Shown here: positions 24,050-31,597 of the stretch, in pieces
How the letters are laid out: each line of letters begins with the position of its first letter
Position numbering within the stretch: position 1 is the stretch's first letter
Assembly (NCBI GenBank): GCA_002421745.1
Contig: DISC01000006.1
Coordinates: 1-56,290, forward strand
Reading direction: 5' to 3'
Source: Patescibacteria group bacterium UBA6220
Lineage (GTDB): Bacteria > Patescibacteriota > Minisyncoccia > Minisyncoccales > Minisyncoccaceae
DNA length: 56,290 nt
Notes under the pieces: model-generated
Seen by the model: the letters and a program-made list of their open reading frames with translations, nothing else
Databases searched by the model: none
What the model was told of the DNA's origin: nothing
Program-made: the position numbers and the translations under genes

Positions 24050-25297
24050 TTAATTTTGTGAGCCAGCAGCATAACCTGTTGTCCAGCACATTTGTAAATT
24101 ATATCCTCCACAAGGTCCATCGAGATTTATTACCTCTCCAGCAAAATATAAATTATCAACTAGCTTTGATTTCATTGTTTTTGAATCTATTTCCTTTAAA
24201 GACACCCCGCCAGTTGTTGCCATTGCACGATCAAAACCAACTAAAGAAACCACGTTAAACTCTATTTTTTTCAATAATTTTATCAATCTTCCTCTCATTT
24301 CCTTAGTAACTTCATATCCCTTAATATCTTCCTTTAATCCAGCGAAATAAACAAGATATTGAACAATTTTTTCCGGTATAATTTTTGCTAAAACATTTTT
24401 CAACTTCATATTTGGATTTTTTTCAACTATTTTTTGAAAATCTTTTTCCAATTGCTCTTGTGTTTTTTGAGGAAATAAATCAATTAATAATTTCGGCTTT
24501 CCAGACCCGATTGCCAAACCAATCTCTTTGCTTAAATCCAAAATCAAGGGACCTGTTAAGCCAAAATGAGCAAATAAAATTCCGCCAATTTGTTTTTTTA
24601 TTAACTTTCCATTGCTCATCAAAGACGCCCTCACATTCTCAAAAGACAATCCTGGTAATTTTTTAACCCAAGATTCTTTTACTTGAATCGGCACCAATGT
24701 AGCTCGTGGCTTTATAATGGCATGTCCCATCTTCTCAGACCAAACAAATCCATCTCCAGTCGAACCAGTAATTGGATATGCTTTTCCTCCAGTTGTTATT
24801 ATATATTTATCAGCTGTTAATTTTTCACCATTACTTAAAGTAACGCTTCTTATTATTTGTTGCGGTTTTTCTATTTTTATAACCTCAGCATTAGTTAAAA
24901 TTTTAATTTTATTACTGTTTTTTATTTTTTTAATCAGAGCCTGTAAAATATCTTGCGATTTATCACTCTTAGGAAAAACTCTACCATCTTTTTCTGATTT
25001 TAACTCAACACCCAAATCATTAAAAAAATTCATTGTTTCTTTAACGCCAAAATTAGACAAAGGAGATAATAAAAAATCTCCTTCTCTACCATACATAGAA
25101 GCCAATTCTTTATTGGTTAAACCAATATGCGACAAATTACATCGGCCATCACCTGTAAGTAAAAGTTTTTTTCCTAAAATAGAATTTTTTTCTAATATCG
25201 CCACATCTAAACCCAACTCAGCTGCCCTAATTGCAGCCATCATACCAGCTGGACCACCCCCAATCACTATTACATCAAAATTTTTTTGTTTTTCCAT
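24050..25297 (-). CDS. HI0933-family FAD-dependent oxidoreductase (YhiN-like)
   Basis: 415 residues. The Rossmann dinucleotide motif VIGGGPAGMMAAIRAAELG (GxGxxG, G13-G18) starts near residue 11, with the family's LLLTGDGRCNLSH following. ITTGGKAYPITGSTGDGF, HFGLTGPLIL, TTGGVSLKEI and LYFAGEVINLDGPCGGYNLQ are its C-terminal signatures. The function is unproven; relatives are flavoproteins linked to tRNA or quinone chemistry only by homology. Single gene. The ATG at 25297 is preceded by an AT-rich spacer carrying a large inverted repeat. Confidence 0.93.
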   Translation of the reverse strand: MEKQKNFDVIVIGGGPAGMMAAIRAAELGLDVAILEKNSILGKKLLLTGDGRCNLSHIGLTNKELASMYGREGDFLLSPLSNFGVKETMNFFNDLGVELKSEKDGRVFPKSDKSQDILQALIKKIKNSNKIKILTNAEVIKIEKPQQIIRSVTLSNGEKLTADKYIITTGGKAYPITGSTGDGFVWSEKMGHAIIKPRATLVPIQVKESWVKKLPGLSFENVRASLMSNGKLIKKQIGGILFAHFGLTGPLILDLSKEIGLAIGSGKPKLLIDLFPQKTQEQLEKDFQKIVEKNPNMKLKNVLAKIIPEKIVQYLVYFAGLKEDIKGYEVTKEMRGRLIKLLKKIEFNVVSLVGFDRAMATTGGVSLKEIDSKTMKSKLVDNLYFAGEVINLDGPCGGYNLQMCWTTGYAAGSQN

Positions 25298-25316
25298 AAT
25301 TTTAATTTATAATTTC

Positions 25317-25456
25317 TGGCGCATGCCAGCCCGGAACGAAGCGTAGAAAATTACATAAATCTACAATTTTTGAAAATCGCGGAGCGACTATATAGTTTTT
25401 CAAAAATTGTTTAGGTTCTTTCTCGAAAAACCGGCGCCGCTTTGCCGGCGGGATTT
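25317..25456. repeat. Inverted-repeat element upstream of the flavoprotein gene
   Basis: A perfect 13-bp inverted repeat CAATTTTTGAAAA (25364-25376) / TTTTCAAAAATTG (25397-25409) encloses TCGCGGAGCGA. GC-rich palindromes lie on both sides: TGGCGCATGCCA near 25318-25328, and CCGGCGCCGCTTTGCCGGCG near 25431-25450. There is no ORF. It is composite like the element at 21256 and may be a related short palindromic insertion. Confidence 0.5.
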
Positions 25457-26524
25457 CTATTTTCCGCTTTTAATTTCAATAACATCTCCATCTTCTACAA
25501 TATAATCCTTTCCTTCTGTTCTAATCAATCCTTTTTCTCTAGCAGTAACAAATCCACCCACATCAATCAATTTTTGCCAATTAATCACCTCTGCTCGAAT
25601 AAAAAAATCTTCGAAATCAGAATGAATGGCGCCCCCAGCCTTTGGAGCTTTATCGCCCCTTTTAATTGTCCAAGCCCTAGTTTCATCTGAACCAGTAGTT
25701 AAAAAAGTAATCAAACTCAATAATTCATAAGCTTTTTTAATTAATTCATTTAATTTTGGCTCTTTGGGTAAACCCAAAGCCTCTCTTTCTTCAGAAGGCA
25801 AATCTGCATAATCAGCCTCTGTTAATACATCCATTATTAAATAAAGCCAATTATTTTTTTTAAAAATATTTATTATTTCTTCTGAAACATCTTTTTCTTC
25901 TCCGTTCAATAAATACATTCTTGGCTTGGTTGATAAAAGTTGCAGTCCTTTTATAATTTTCATATCTTCTTCATTTCTATCTATTTCATTAGCTGACTTG
26001 CCTTGTTTTAGTAATTCATAAATATCTTTTAAAATTTCTTGTTCTTTTAGGGCATTCTTATCTCCAGACTTAACTTCTTTTTCCAAAGAAGCCAATCTTT
26101 TCTCCGCAGTTTCTATATCTTTTAAAATCATTTCCATTTCAAGAATTTCTTTATCTTTTAAAACATCTATATTAGAACGAGTATTAATAATATTATCATT
26201 ACCAAAAACTCGCAACACATAAACAATAGCGTCAACGTCACGAATATTAGCTAAAAACTTATTACCCAAACCCTCTCCCTTGCTCGCACCTTCTACCAAA
26301 CCGGCAATATCCACAAATTCAATTGTAGTATAAACCTTTTTTATAGAACTAGTAAGGCGAGCCAAGGCTTCCACTCTTTCGTCTGGAACAGCAACAACCC
26401 CGATATTCGGGTCTATAGTGCAAAAAGGATAATTAGCCTTATCTACTTGTTTTTTTGTAATAGATTGAAATAAAGTTGATTTTCCAACATTAGGAAATCC
26501 AACAATTCCTATTTGTAATGACAT
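25457..26524 (-). CDS. ychF: Redox-regulated ATPase/GTPase YchF (Obg family)
   Basis: 355 residues. The P-loop GFPNVGKST at 9-17 is followed by 'NYPFCTIDPNIGVVAVPDERV' (switch region), DIAGLVEGASKGEGLGN (G3 with DxAG) and a helical insertion. A TGS domain follows near the end (LITFLTTGSDETRAWTIKRGDKAPKAG, HSDFEDFFIRAEVI). YchF/OLA1 proteins prefer ATP because the NKxD motif is altered and bind ribosomes, linked to stress responses. Length is standard (~363). Confidence 0.98.
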   Translation of the reverse strand: MSLQIGIVGFPNVGKSTLFQSITKKQVDKANYPFCTIDPNIGVVAVPDERVEALARLTSSIKKVYTTIEFVDIAGLVEGASKGEGLGNKFLANIRDVDAIVYVLRVFGNDNIINTRSNIDVLKDKEILEMEMILKDIETAEKRLASLEKEVKSGDKNALKEQEILKDIYELLKQGKSANEIDRNEEDMKIIKGLQLLSTKPRMYLLNGEEKDVSEEIINIFKKNNWLYLIMDVLTEADYADLPSEEREALGLPKEPKLNELIKKAYELLSLITFLTTGSDETRAWTIKRGDKAPKAGGAIHSDFEDFFIRAEVINWQKLIDVGGFVTAREKGLIRTEGKDYIVEDGDVIEIKSGK

Positions 26525-26561
26525 ATATATTTAACTTATTTGTTTTGAGAATATAACAGTT

Positions 26562-27428
26562 TTAAAAACTTTTAACAATAGCTGAGCTATTTGAGAGCAT
26601 TTCTGCTTCTTTGATTAAAATAGTAATTTTACTAACAGGCAATCCAATTTTTTTTGAAAAATTCTCAATATCTTTTATTTCCAATAAATCTTTTGCCAAA
26701 ATCATCCCCGCCTCCCCAAAGGCTTCTTTTGCATAGCTTTTAAAAGACGGTAAAATTGTTATTGGATATAATTTTTTAACCTCTATCATTTTTTCCAATC
26801 CATTATTTTTTGGATAATTCCATCCCAATAATTTTATACCTTGACATTCAGAATATTTTATTGCTTGCGTTGTAAATTTGGCATTAGTAATAACTATCGG
26901 TATTATTTTCTTGCCAATTTTTATTTGATCCTTAAAATAATTTTCACAAACATCCATAGCCGCAGCAAAAATTTTCATACAAACTGTTAAATCAACTCTT
27001 ATCCCAGCTTGATTATGATATTTACATTCTCCAAAATAAACAGTGTCTTCATCCTCTGCTACAATGTCGGTTTCATAAGCAACGCATCTACCTGAAATGT
27101 ATTGATTTGTCTTTACCGAAAAACCATAATTTACAAACAATTGCTTAACATATTTTTCAAAAGAAAATCCATCCGGACCAAGATTTCTCATAGCTAGCTT
27201 AAGATTAAACTTTACTGCAGCTTGTGGCTGTTCTTTTGATAGCTCTTGTCTTGCAATTTTAAAAATTTCAGAAGTAGTTACTCCGTCTTTAATTTGATTT
27301 TCTATTTTTTGAGCAATTTGTCTGGCAACAAGATTACTTGCTCCAGCTCTCTTTAGAGATCTCTCTAGTTTATGCGCTGAAAATAATTCTTCTTTTCCAG
27401 CTGAATCTATAATTTTAATTGTTGACAT
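26562..27428 (-). CDS. ATP-cone domain fused to a restriction-endonuclease-like domain
   Basis: 288 residues. Residues ~1-90 form an ATP cone (FSAHKLERSLKRAGASN...VTTSEIFKIARQEL), the nucleotide-sensing domain usually attached to ribonucleotide reductase or NrdR. The middle is a PD-(D/E)XK-like nuclease: GFSFEKYVKQLFVNYGF, ETDIVAEDEDTVYFGECKYHNQAG (the D..ECK arrangement is the catalytic core). A C-terminal helical tail may bind DNA. Together they suggest a nuclease gated by nucleotide pools, but no activity is proven. It lies two bases upstream of a small membrane-protein gene, in a cluster with tdk and mazG, both nucleotide-pool enzymes. Confidence 0.88.
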   Translation of the reverse strand: MSTIKIIDSAGKEELFSAHKLERSLKRAGASNLVARQIAQKIENQIKDGVTTSEIFKIARQELSKEQPQAAVKFNLKLAMRNLGPDGFSFEKYVKQLFVNYGFSVKTNQYISGRCVAYETDIVAEDEDTVYFGECKYHNQAGIRVDLTVCMKIFAAAMDVCENYFKDQIKIGKKIIPIVITNAKFTTQAIKYSECQGIKLLGWNYPKNNGLEKMIEVKKLYPITILPSFKSYAKEAFGEAGMILAKDLLEIKDIENFSKKIGLPVSKITILIKEAEMLSNSSAIVKSF

Positions 27429-27430
27429 TT

Positions 27431-27724
27431 TTATTCAAAAAAATTTGATTTGATTTTATCTTTCATTTTCTGATAATTCTTTTCAATTCTCTTTACTTTC
27501 ATTGCATTTCCAATAATCCACATACCAATTATTATGGACATCAATCCAATTGTATAAGCAATAAAAACTATGGTTTTTTCTGGCCAAATTAAAAAAATAA
27601 GTCCAAAAACCACAAACAATAACCCTGTAATAAAAAAGGTTTTCCAGTTGTTGCTTATTTCTTTTACATAATTATCAACTACTCCGACAATAAAAGTATT
27701 TTGTTTTTTTTCTTGTTCAGCCAT
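27431..27724 (-). CDS. Two-pass membrane protein (HdeD/DUF308-like)
   Basis: 97 residues. Two hydrophobic segments, FFITGLLFVVFGLIFLIW and IVFIAYTIGLMSIIIGMWIIG, with a short loop of the HdeD type ('GLLFVVFGLIFLIWPEKT' fits the family's GLxxxxxGxxxLxxP), and a positive C-terminus. The role of HdeD-like proteins in acid or envelope stress is inferred elsewhere and unknown here. It is followed by the ATP-cone gene on the same strand. Confidence 0.78.
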   Translation of the reverse strand: MAEQEKKQNTFIVGVVDNYVKEISNNWKTFFITGLLFVVFGLIFLIWPEKTIVFIAYTIGLMSIIIGMWIIGNAMKVKRIEKNYQKMKDKIKSNFFE

Positions 27725-27747
27725 ATTTTTATAAAATTATTATTTAA

Positions 27748-28293
27748 TTAATTTTGGCGAAAGCAATGATAGCAAACAGGTCGATATACATACGTTCCAT
27801 CTTCAGGTATAACAGAGGGCACACCACTTGTAATTGGAATATTATTTTGATAAATTTGCGTATAAATTGCCTCTGGTTCTTTGCAAATCTCGCAAACTGC
27901 CCTTTTATAATTTACTTTTTGTGGACCCAATTCAAACAATCTTTGAACAATAGGAAACATTTTTCCCCGATAATCCATATCTAATCCAGAAACAAATACT
28001 TTTACTCCTTTTTTTAGTAAGGAGGCTATTGCTCTTGCTTCTTTTTCTTCAAACATATGAATCTCATCAATGCCAACAATTGATTCGTTTTTTTTCAAAA
28101 TCTCATCTAAAGTATCTATCTTTTCTGCTTTTACAGATAATCCGCTCTTAGACCAGATATTTTCATCTCTGATATTTTTTCGTGGTTGATATATACCAAA
28201 ATTAATATTAGTATAACTCAATGGCATAAAGTGGCTTATCATTTCAAATGATTTCCCGCTTTTCATTGGACCCAAAATAAGATTAAGTTCCAT
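27748..28293 (-). CDS. tdk: Thymidine kinase
   Basis: 181 residues, type II (TK1-like). The P-loop is GPMKSGKSF at 8-16, with VGIDEIHMF (lid/Walker B, Glu base) and FVSGLDMDYRGKMFP. The zinc ribbon is CEICKEPEAIYTQ with a later CYHC. TYVYRPVCYHC ends the protein. It salvages thymidine to dTMP, which fits a lineage that relies on scavenging nucleosides. The start ATG at 28293 follows the mazG stop by 3 bases, so the two share a transcript. Confidence 0.96.
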   Translation of the reverse strand: MELNLILGPMKSGKSFEMISHFMPLSYTNINFGIYQPRKNIRDENIWSKSGLSVKAEKIDTLDEILKKNESIVGIDEIHMFEEKEARAIASLLKKGVKVFVSGLDMDYRGKMFPIVQRLFELGPQKVNYKRAVCEICKEPEAIYTQIYQNNIPITSGVPSVIPEDGTYVYRPVCYHCFRQN

Positions 28294-28296
28294 AAT

Positions 28297-28626
28297 CTAT
28301 CGATTATCTCCACTACCGTGTAATTCATTTCTATCTTGACGTGATTTTAACTTTTCTATATTTTTAGCTGCAACTTCTTCTAAAGATATACCTAATTCTT
28401 TACTAAGATTAGCTACATACCACAAAACATCCCCCAATTCTTTAGTGATTTCTGTTTTTTTCTCATCAGAAACAATTCCATCGTTGTCTCTCAAAACTTT
28501 TTTTATTTTTTCTGCCACTTCTCCGGCCTCACCAGCTAATCCTAATGTTGGATAAATAAAATTATTATCTTTATTGGGATAAACCGCTGTTTTTCTAGCC
28601 TCTACTTGATATTCTTCAAATGTCAT
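28297..28626 (-). CDS. MazG-like nucleotide pyrophosphohydrolase
   Basis: 109 residues, all-alpha NTP-PPase. LGLAGEAGEVAEKIKK is the ExxE part of the MazG metal site and KELGDVLWYVANLSKELG the second ExxD motif. It removes aberrant or excess nucleoside triphosphates as monophosphates, complementing the thymidine kinase next to it. It is the first gene of a minus-strand cluster that also contains tdk, the HdeD-like gene and the ATP-cone nuclease. Confidence 0.93.
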   Translation of the reverse strand: MTFEEYQVEARKTAVYPNKDNNFIYPTLGLAGEAGEVAEKIKKVLRDNDGIVSDEKKTEITKELGDVLWYVANLSKELGISLEEVAAKNIEKLKSRQDRNELHGSGDNR

Positions 28627-28730
28627 ATTTTTATTTTATTTATTTTGTCCATATTGGACTATTAATTATTATCTAAAAATCATTTTATTATCTAAAGTAT
28701 AACAAATAAAAACATAAAAATCCAATAAAA

Positions 28731-28753
28731 AAATACATCAACAAAATGATGTA
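28731..28753 (-). terminator. Terminator of the 28764 gene
   Basis: ATACATCA-ACAAAA-TGATGTAT stem on the minus strand followed by seven Ts, 11 bases past the stop. Confidence 0.75.
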
Positions 28754-28763
28754 TATTTTAATT

Positions 28764-29018
28764 CTACAGGCATACCGGCACGCCGACTCGGGTCAAGACA
28801 CTGACAACATAATCATTTCTTTTTATTGTGTCGTGACTAACGTGCACTATTTTTTGACAGCAATCGTCAGGAACATCTTCAGGTTTAATCAATACCCCAG
28901 CATCTTTTGCTGTCAAAGCAATAGCTTTTTTGATAGCCTTTGTGCCATCCCTGTGCTGATTATGAAGACTTTCATTGAACGTCCTCAACAGCATAGATCG
29001 TTTACAAACAGAACCCAT
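28764..29018 (-). CDS. Small protein of unknown function
   Basis: 84 residues. It is bounded by its own terminator and by one 55 bases upstream, and the ATG is preceded by AGAAGG (SD-like). It is richer in GC and Cys (MGSVCKRS, DDCCQKIV) than its neighbours and includes KAIALTAKDAGVLIKPEDVP. No family is recognised. The AT-poor composition and SD set it apart. A competing plus-strand frame here has less protein-like composition. Confidence 0.6.
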   Translation of the reverse strand: MGSVCKRSMLLRTFNESLHNQHRDGTKAIKKAIALTAKDAGVLIKPEDVPDDCCQKIVHVSHDTIKRNDYVVSVLTRVGVPVCL

Positions 29019-29072
29019 GGGTACCTTCTATATTTTAACGCTCCCAAATAAATTCGTCAATAATTTTTAAAA

Positions 29073-29102
29073 CAAAAAGCGCTTGAAGTTTCAAGCGCTT
29101 TA
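29073..29102. terminator. Terminator after the 29114 membrane-protein gene
   Basis: AAAGCGCTTGAA-GT-TTCAAGCGCTTT, perfect; on the minus strand it is followed by TGTTTT and lies 14 bases past the stop. Confidence 0.8.
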
Positions 29103-29113
29103 ATTAATTAAGA

Positions 29114-29635
29114 TTACTTTACTTCAATTTTTTTATAAAAAATAACGAAAACTAAAATAGAGGCAGCCAAAGCAGTAAACAGTTGCGGCCAACTCATCAT
29201 ACTGGCAATTTTTACAGCTACTGGTTTTTGGATAAACAAAGAAATAATTATCTGACTGGAAACAAGCAACCAAACAAACTTTAAAATCGACCCACTAATC
29301 GACCCAAGCCAATAATTTTTATTTTTCAATAAAGTAAAAATTCCAATAAAAATAATATTACCCATAATTATAAAAGGAATTATAGGTGTCATTATTCCAG
29401 GCAAAAATCCTAATCCCAAAGAAATTATGCTTGGGAAAAAAGCAATCGCGGCTGCTCCCCGAAAACCCAAAACAAATACAGCTGCAAGTAACGCCATATT
29501 CACAATAGTCCCAGTTATTAATTGATTTTGCATCAATGGTGCTAAAATTGCGACACCAAACAAAACTACAAATTTTATAGCATATAAAACTTTTGCATTG
29601 CCGATACTCGATATTTTAACTTGTTCATTTTCCAT
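29114..29635 (-). CDS. Polytopic membrane protein associated with [FeFe]-hydrogenase
   Basis: 173 residues, 5-6 predicted transmembrane helices. NQLITGTIVNMALLAAVFVLG followed by IAFFPSIISLGLGFLPGI and MTPIIPFIIMGNIIFI resembles the small membrane proteins, sometimes labelled 'iron hydrogenase', found next to [FeFe]-hydrogenase genes in anaerobes, and S-components of ECF-type transporters. Its gene lies directly downstream of hydA, separated by an inverted-repeat spacer, and has its own terminator. A role in the hydrogenase's membrane link or cofactor supply is inference only. Confidence 0.75.
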   Translation of the reverse strand: MENEQVKISSIGNAKVLYAIKFVVLFGVAILAPLMQNQLITGTIVNMALLAAVFVLGFRGAAAIAFFPSIISLGLGFLPGIMTPIIPFIIMGNIIFIGIFTLLKNKNYWLGSISGSILKFVWLLVSSQIIISLFIQKPVAVKIASMMSWPQLFTALAASILVFVIFYKKIEVK

Positions 29636-29643
29636 ATATTTTT

Positions 29644-29841
29644 ACTCAATCAAACAACGCTAAGTGCTAATTTCGCTCCGCTAAATTGTTTAATCGAGTG
29701 ATTATTTTATTTTTTCTTATTGTATTCAATTGTATCATTTGGGCGCATTTCGTAAATAAATTTCAGTAGAAATTTATTGAGAACGAGCGCGATTTTCGGC
29801 AGAAAATCGACGCGTCGGACAAAGGATACAATCGAATACAA
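29644..29841. repeat. Nested inverted repeats between hydA and the membrane-protein gene
   Basis: A 14-base pair ACTCAATCAAACAA / TTGTTTAATCGAGT (two G-T pairs, 29644-29657 with 29686-29699) is followed by a second element with 17-bp ends: TTGTATTCAATTGTATC (29720-29736) and GATACAATCGAATACAA (29825-29841), one G-T. Inside it are CGATTTTC-GGCA-GAAAATCG and a short AAATTT/AAATTT hairpin. The ~120-bp unit with inverted ends looks MITE-like. There is no ORF. Confidence 0.6.
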
Positions 29842-29850
29842 TTTTGTTAA

Positions 29851-31569
29851 TTAAAAATTATTTTCTTTTTGTTTTTGCGAATAATGCGTGTGACAAATTT
29901 TATGTTGTATTTCTTTGTTCGTTAAAAATTCCTCGTATAATTTTTTAACTGTAGGACTTTCATCAGCTAATCGTTCATTTTTAATTTCGTCTATATTATA
30001 CAAACCCTGAGCTCTTAAAGTTCTGATTGTTTTATCTGTAGGAATGGGCTGACCACCGCCACCTATACATCCGCCATAACAAGCCATAACTTCTATATAA
30101 TCATAAGCCTTAGGATTTTCTTTAAGTATTTCCAAGATTTTTTTAGCATTACCCAGTCCATTAACCACTGCTACCTTAAGACAAACATCTTCTATTTCTA
30201 TAATAGCTTCTTTGGCTTCTTCCATACCTCTAATACAATTAAATTGCAATCTTTTTACTTTTTGTCCGCTAAGTTTGTAAGCTGCGGTTCTCATAGCCGA
30301 CTCTGTTACTCCACCACTAGCACCATAAATTATTCCAGCACCAGTTGGCTCATCCCAGGGAGTGTCCCCTATTTCAGGAGCAATTGATTCCAAATCAACT
30401 TTATGATTTTTAAACAACCTAAATAATTCTCGCGTAGTCAAAACATAATCTATTGGTTTTAGTCCATCAATATCAAGTTCTGGTCTAGTAATTTCGTATT
30501 TTTTTGCAGTACAAGGCATCACAGATACCACTACTATTTTTTTTGGATCAATATTTTCTTTTTTTGCAAAATAAGTTTTTGTTAATCCACCCAAAATAGT
30601 TTGCGGAGACCTGACTGTGGTCAAATTTGGAATAAATTCCGGATAATAAAATTCTACATACTTTACCCAAGCTGGACAGCAAGACGTAAACATGGGTAAT
30701 GTTTTTTTATTAACAATTCTTTCTATTAATTCATTGGCTTCTTCAATAGTAGTTACATCAGCTGCCACAGAAACATCAAAAACTTTTTTTGCTCCAACCT
30801 GCCTAAGGCCAGCAAAAATTTGACCGGTAACATCCTTGCCATAATCCATACCAAATTCTTCTCCAACAGCCGTGCGAATAGATGGTGCTATTTGAAAAAC
30901 CACATATTGTTCTGGATCTTCCAAGGCCGCTTCCACATCTGGAACAGAATCAACTTCACTCAAAGCGCCGCTAGGACAATGAATAATACATTGTCCACAA
31001 TAAGTACAATCTCTCTTTGGATCCTTACTGGGAATAACCTCAATAAAAGAATTGTGGCTTTCCAAATCAAAAAAACCAACTCCTTGCTTTTCGCACATCT
31101 CCACGCAATTTCTACAATCAATACATTTCGAAGAATCAAAACAAATAGATGGACCAAATTTTATTTTTGGATAACCAACTTTTCTGTCTTCGTATTTTTT
31201 CAAATCTACCTTATATTTTCTCGCCAAACTTAATAAATTACAATCAACTTCGCGCACGCAGACATTACACCTTTCAATATGTTGAGCAAATAATAATTCT
31301 AAATTTTTCTTCCTTAATTGATTTATTTCATCTGACTCAGTAGTTATAACCATTCCATCTTCTGCTATCGTAGAACAAGAAGTAAAAAAACCTCGACGAC
31401 CCTCAATCGAAACCAAGCAAAGTCGACAACTGGCTTTTGGCTCTAAATCAGAATGCTCGCATAAACTGGGAATTTCAACATTATTTTTCCTAGCAATCTG
31501 TAAGATTGTTTCATTCTTAATTCCAAAATAATCCTTGTTGTTTATTTTTATTTTTATCTCATTTTCCAT
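29851..31569 (-). CDS. hydA: [FeFe]-hydrogenase, catalytic subunit
   Basis: 572 residues. The N-terminal [2Fe-2S] ferredoxin domain uses C37, C48, C51 and C65. The His-Cys cluster follows (H97, C101, C104, C110), then two [4Fe-4S] sites (CIDCRNCVEMC, CTYCGQCIIHCP). The H-cluster domain has TSCCPAWVKY (L1), VMPCTAKKYE (L2) and MACYGGCIGGGGQP (L3). The C-terminus contains the small-subunit (HydB-like) region after L3. Together with the NuoF-like gene 28 bases upstream this resembles the NAD(P)-linked hydrogenases that re-oxidise NADH to H2 in fermentation. Maturases HydE, HydF and HydG are not in the window. Confidence 0.97.
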   Translation of the reverse strand: MENEIKIKINNKDYFGIKNETILQIARKNNVEIPSLCEHSDLEPKASCRLCLVSIEGRRGFFTSCSTIAEDGMVITTESDEINQLRKKNLELLFAQHIERCNVCVREVDCNLLSLARKYKVDLKKYEDRKVGYPKIKFGPSICFDSSKCIDCRNCVEMCEKQGVGFFDLESHNSFIEVIPSKDPKRDCTYCGQCIIHCPSGALSEVDSVPDVEAALEDPEQYVVFQIAPSIRTAVGEEFGMDYGKDVTGQIFAGLRQVGAKKVFDVSVAADVTTIEEANELIERIVNKKTLPMFTSCCPAWVKYVEFYYPEFIPNLTTVRSPQTILGGLTKTYFAKKENIDPKKIVVVSVMPCTAKKYEITRPELDIDGLKPIDYVLTTRELFRLFKNHKVDLESIAPEIGDTPWDEPTGAGIIYGASGGVTESAMRTAAYKLSGQKVKRLQFNCIRGMEEAKEAIIEIEDVCLKVAVVNGLGNAKKILEILKENPKAYDYIEVMACYGGCIGGGGQPIPTDKTIRTLRAQGLYNIDEIKNERLADESPTVKKLYEEFLTNKEIQHKICHTHYSQKQKENNF

Positions 31570-31597
31570 GTCTTTTTTTGTTCTATTAAGTTAAACT

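Noticed and set aside
24717..25346. 209-codon plus-strand frame opposite the flavoprotein gene
   Set aside because: It is antisense to the FAD-binding core, which is strongly conserved; the long frame reflects codon bias of the real gene.
28746..29051. Plus-strand frame of about 101 codons opposite the 28764 gene
   Set aside because: The minus-strand gene has an SD, a terminator at its end and a more protein-like composition; the plus-strand frame overlaps that terminator at its start.
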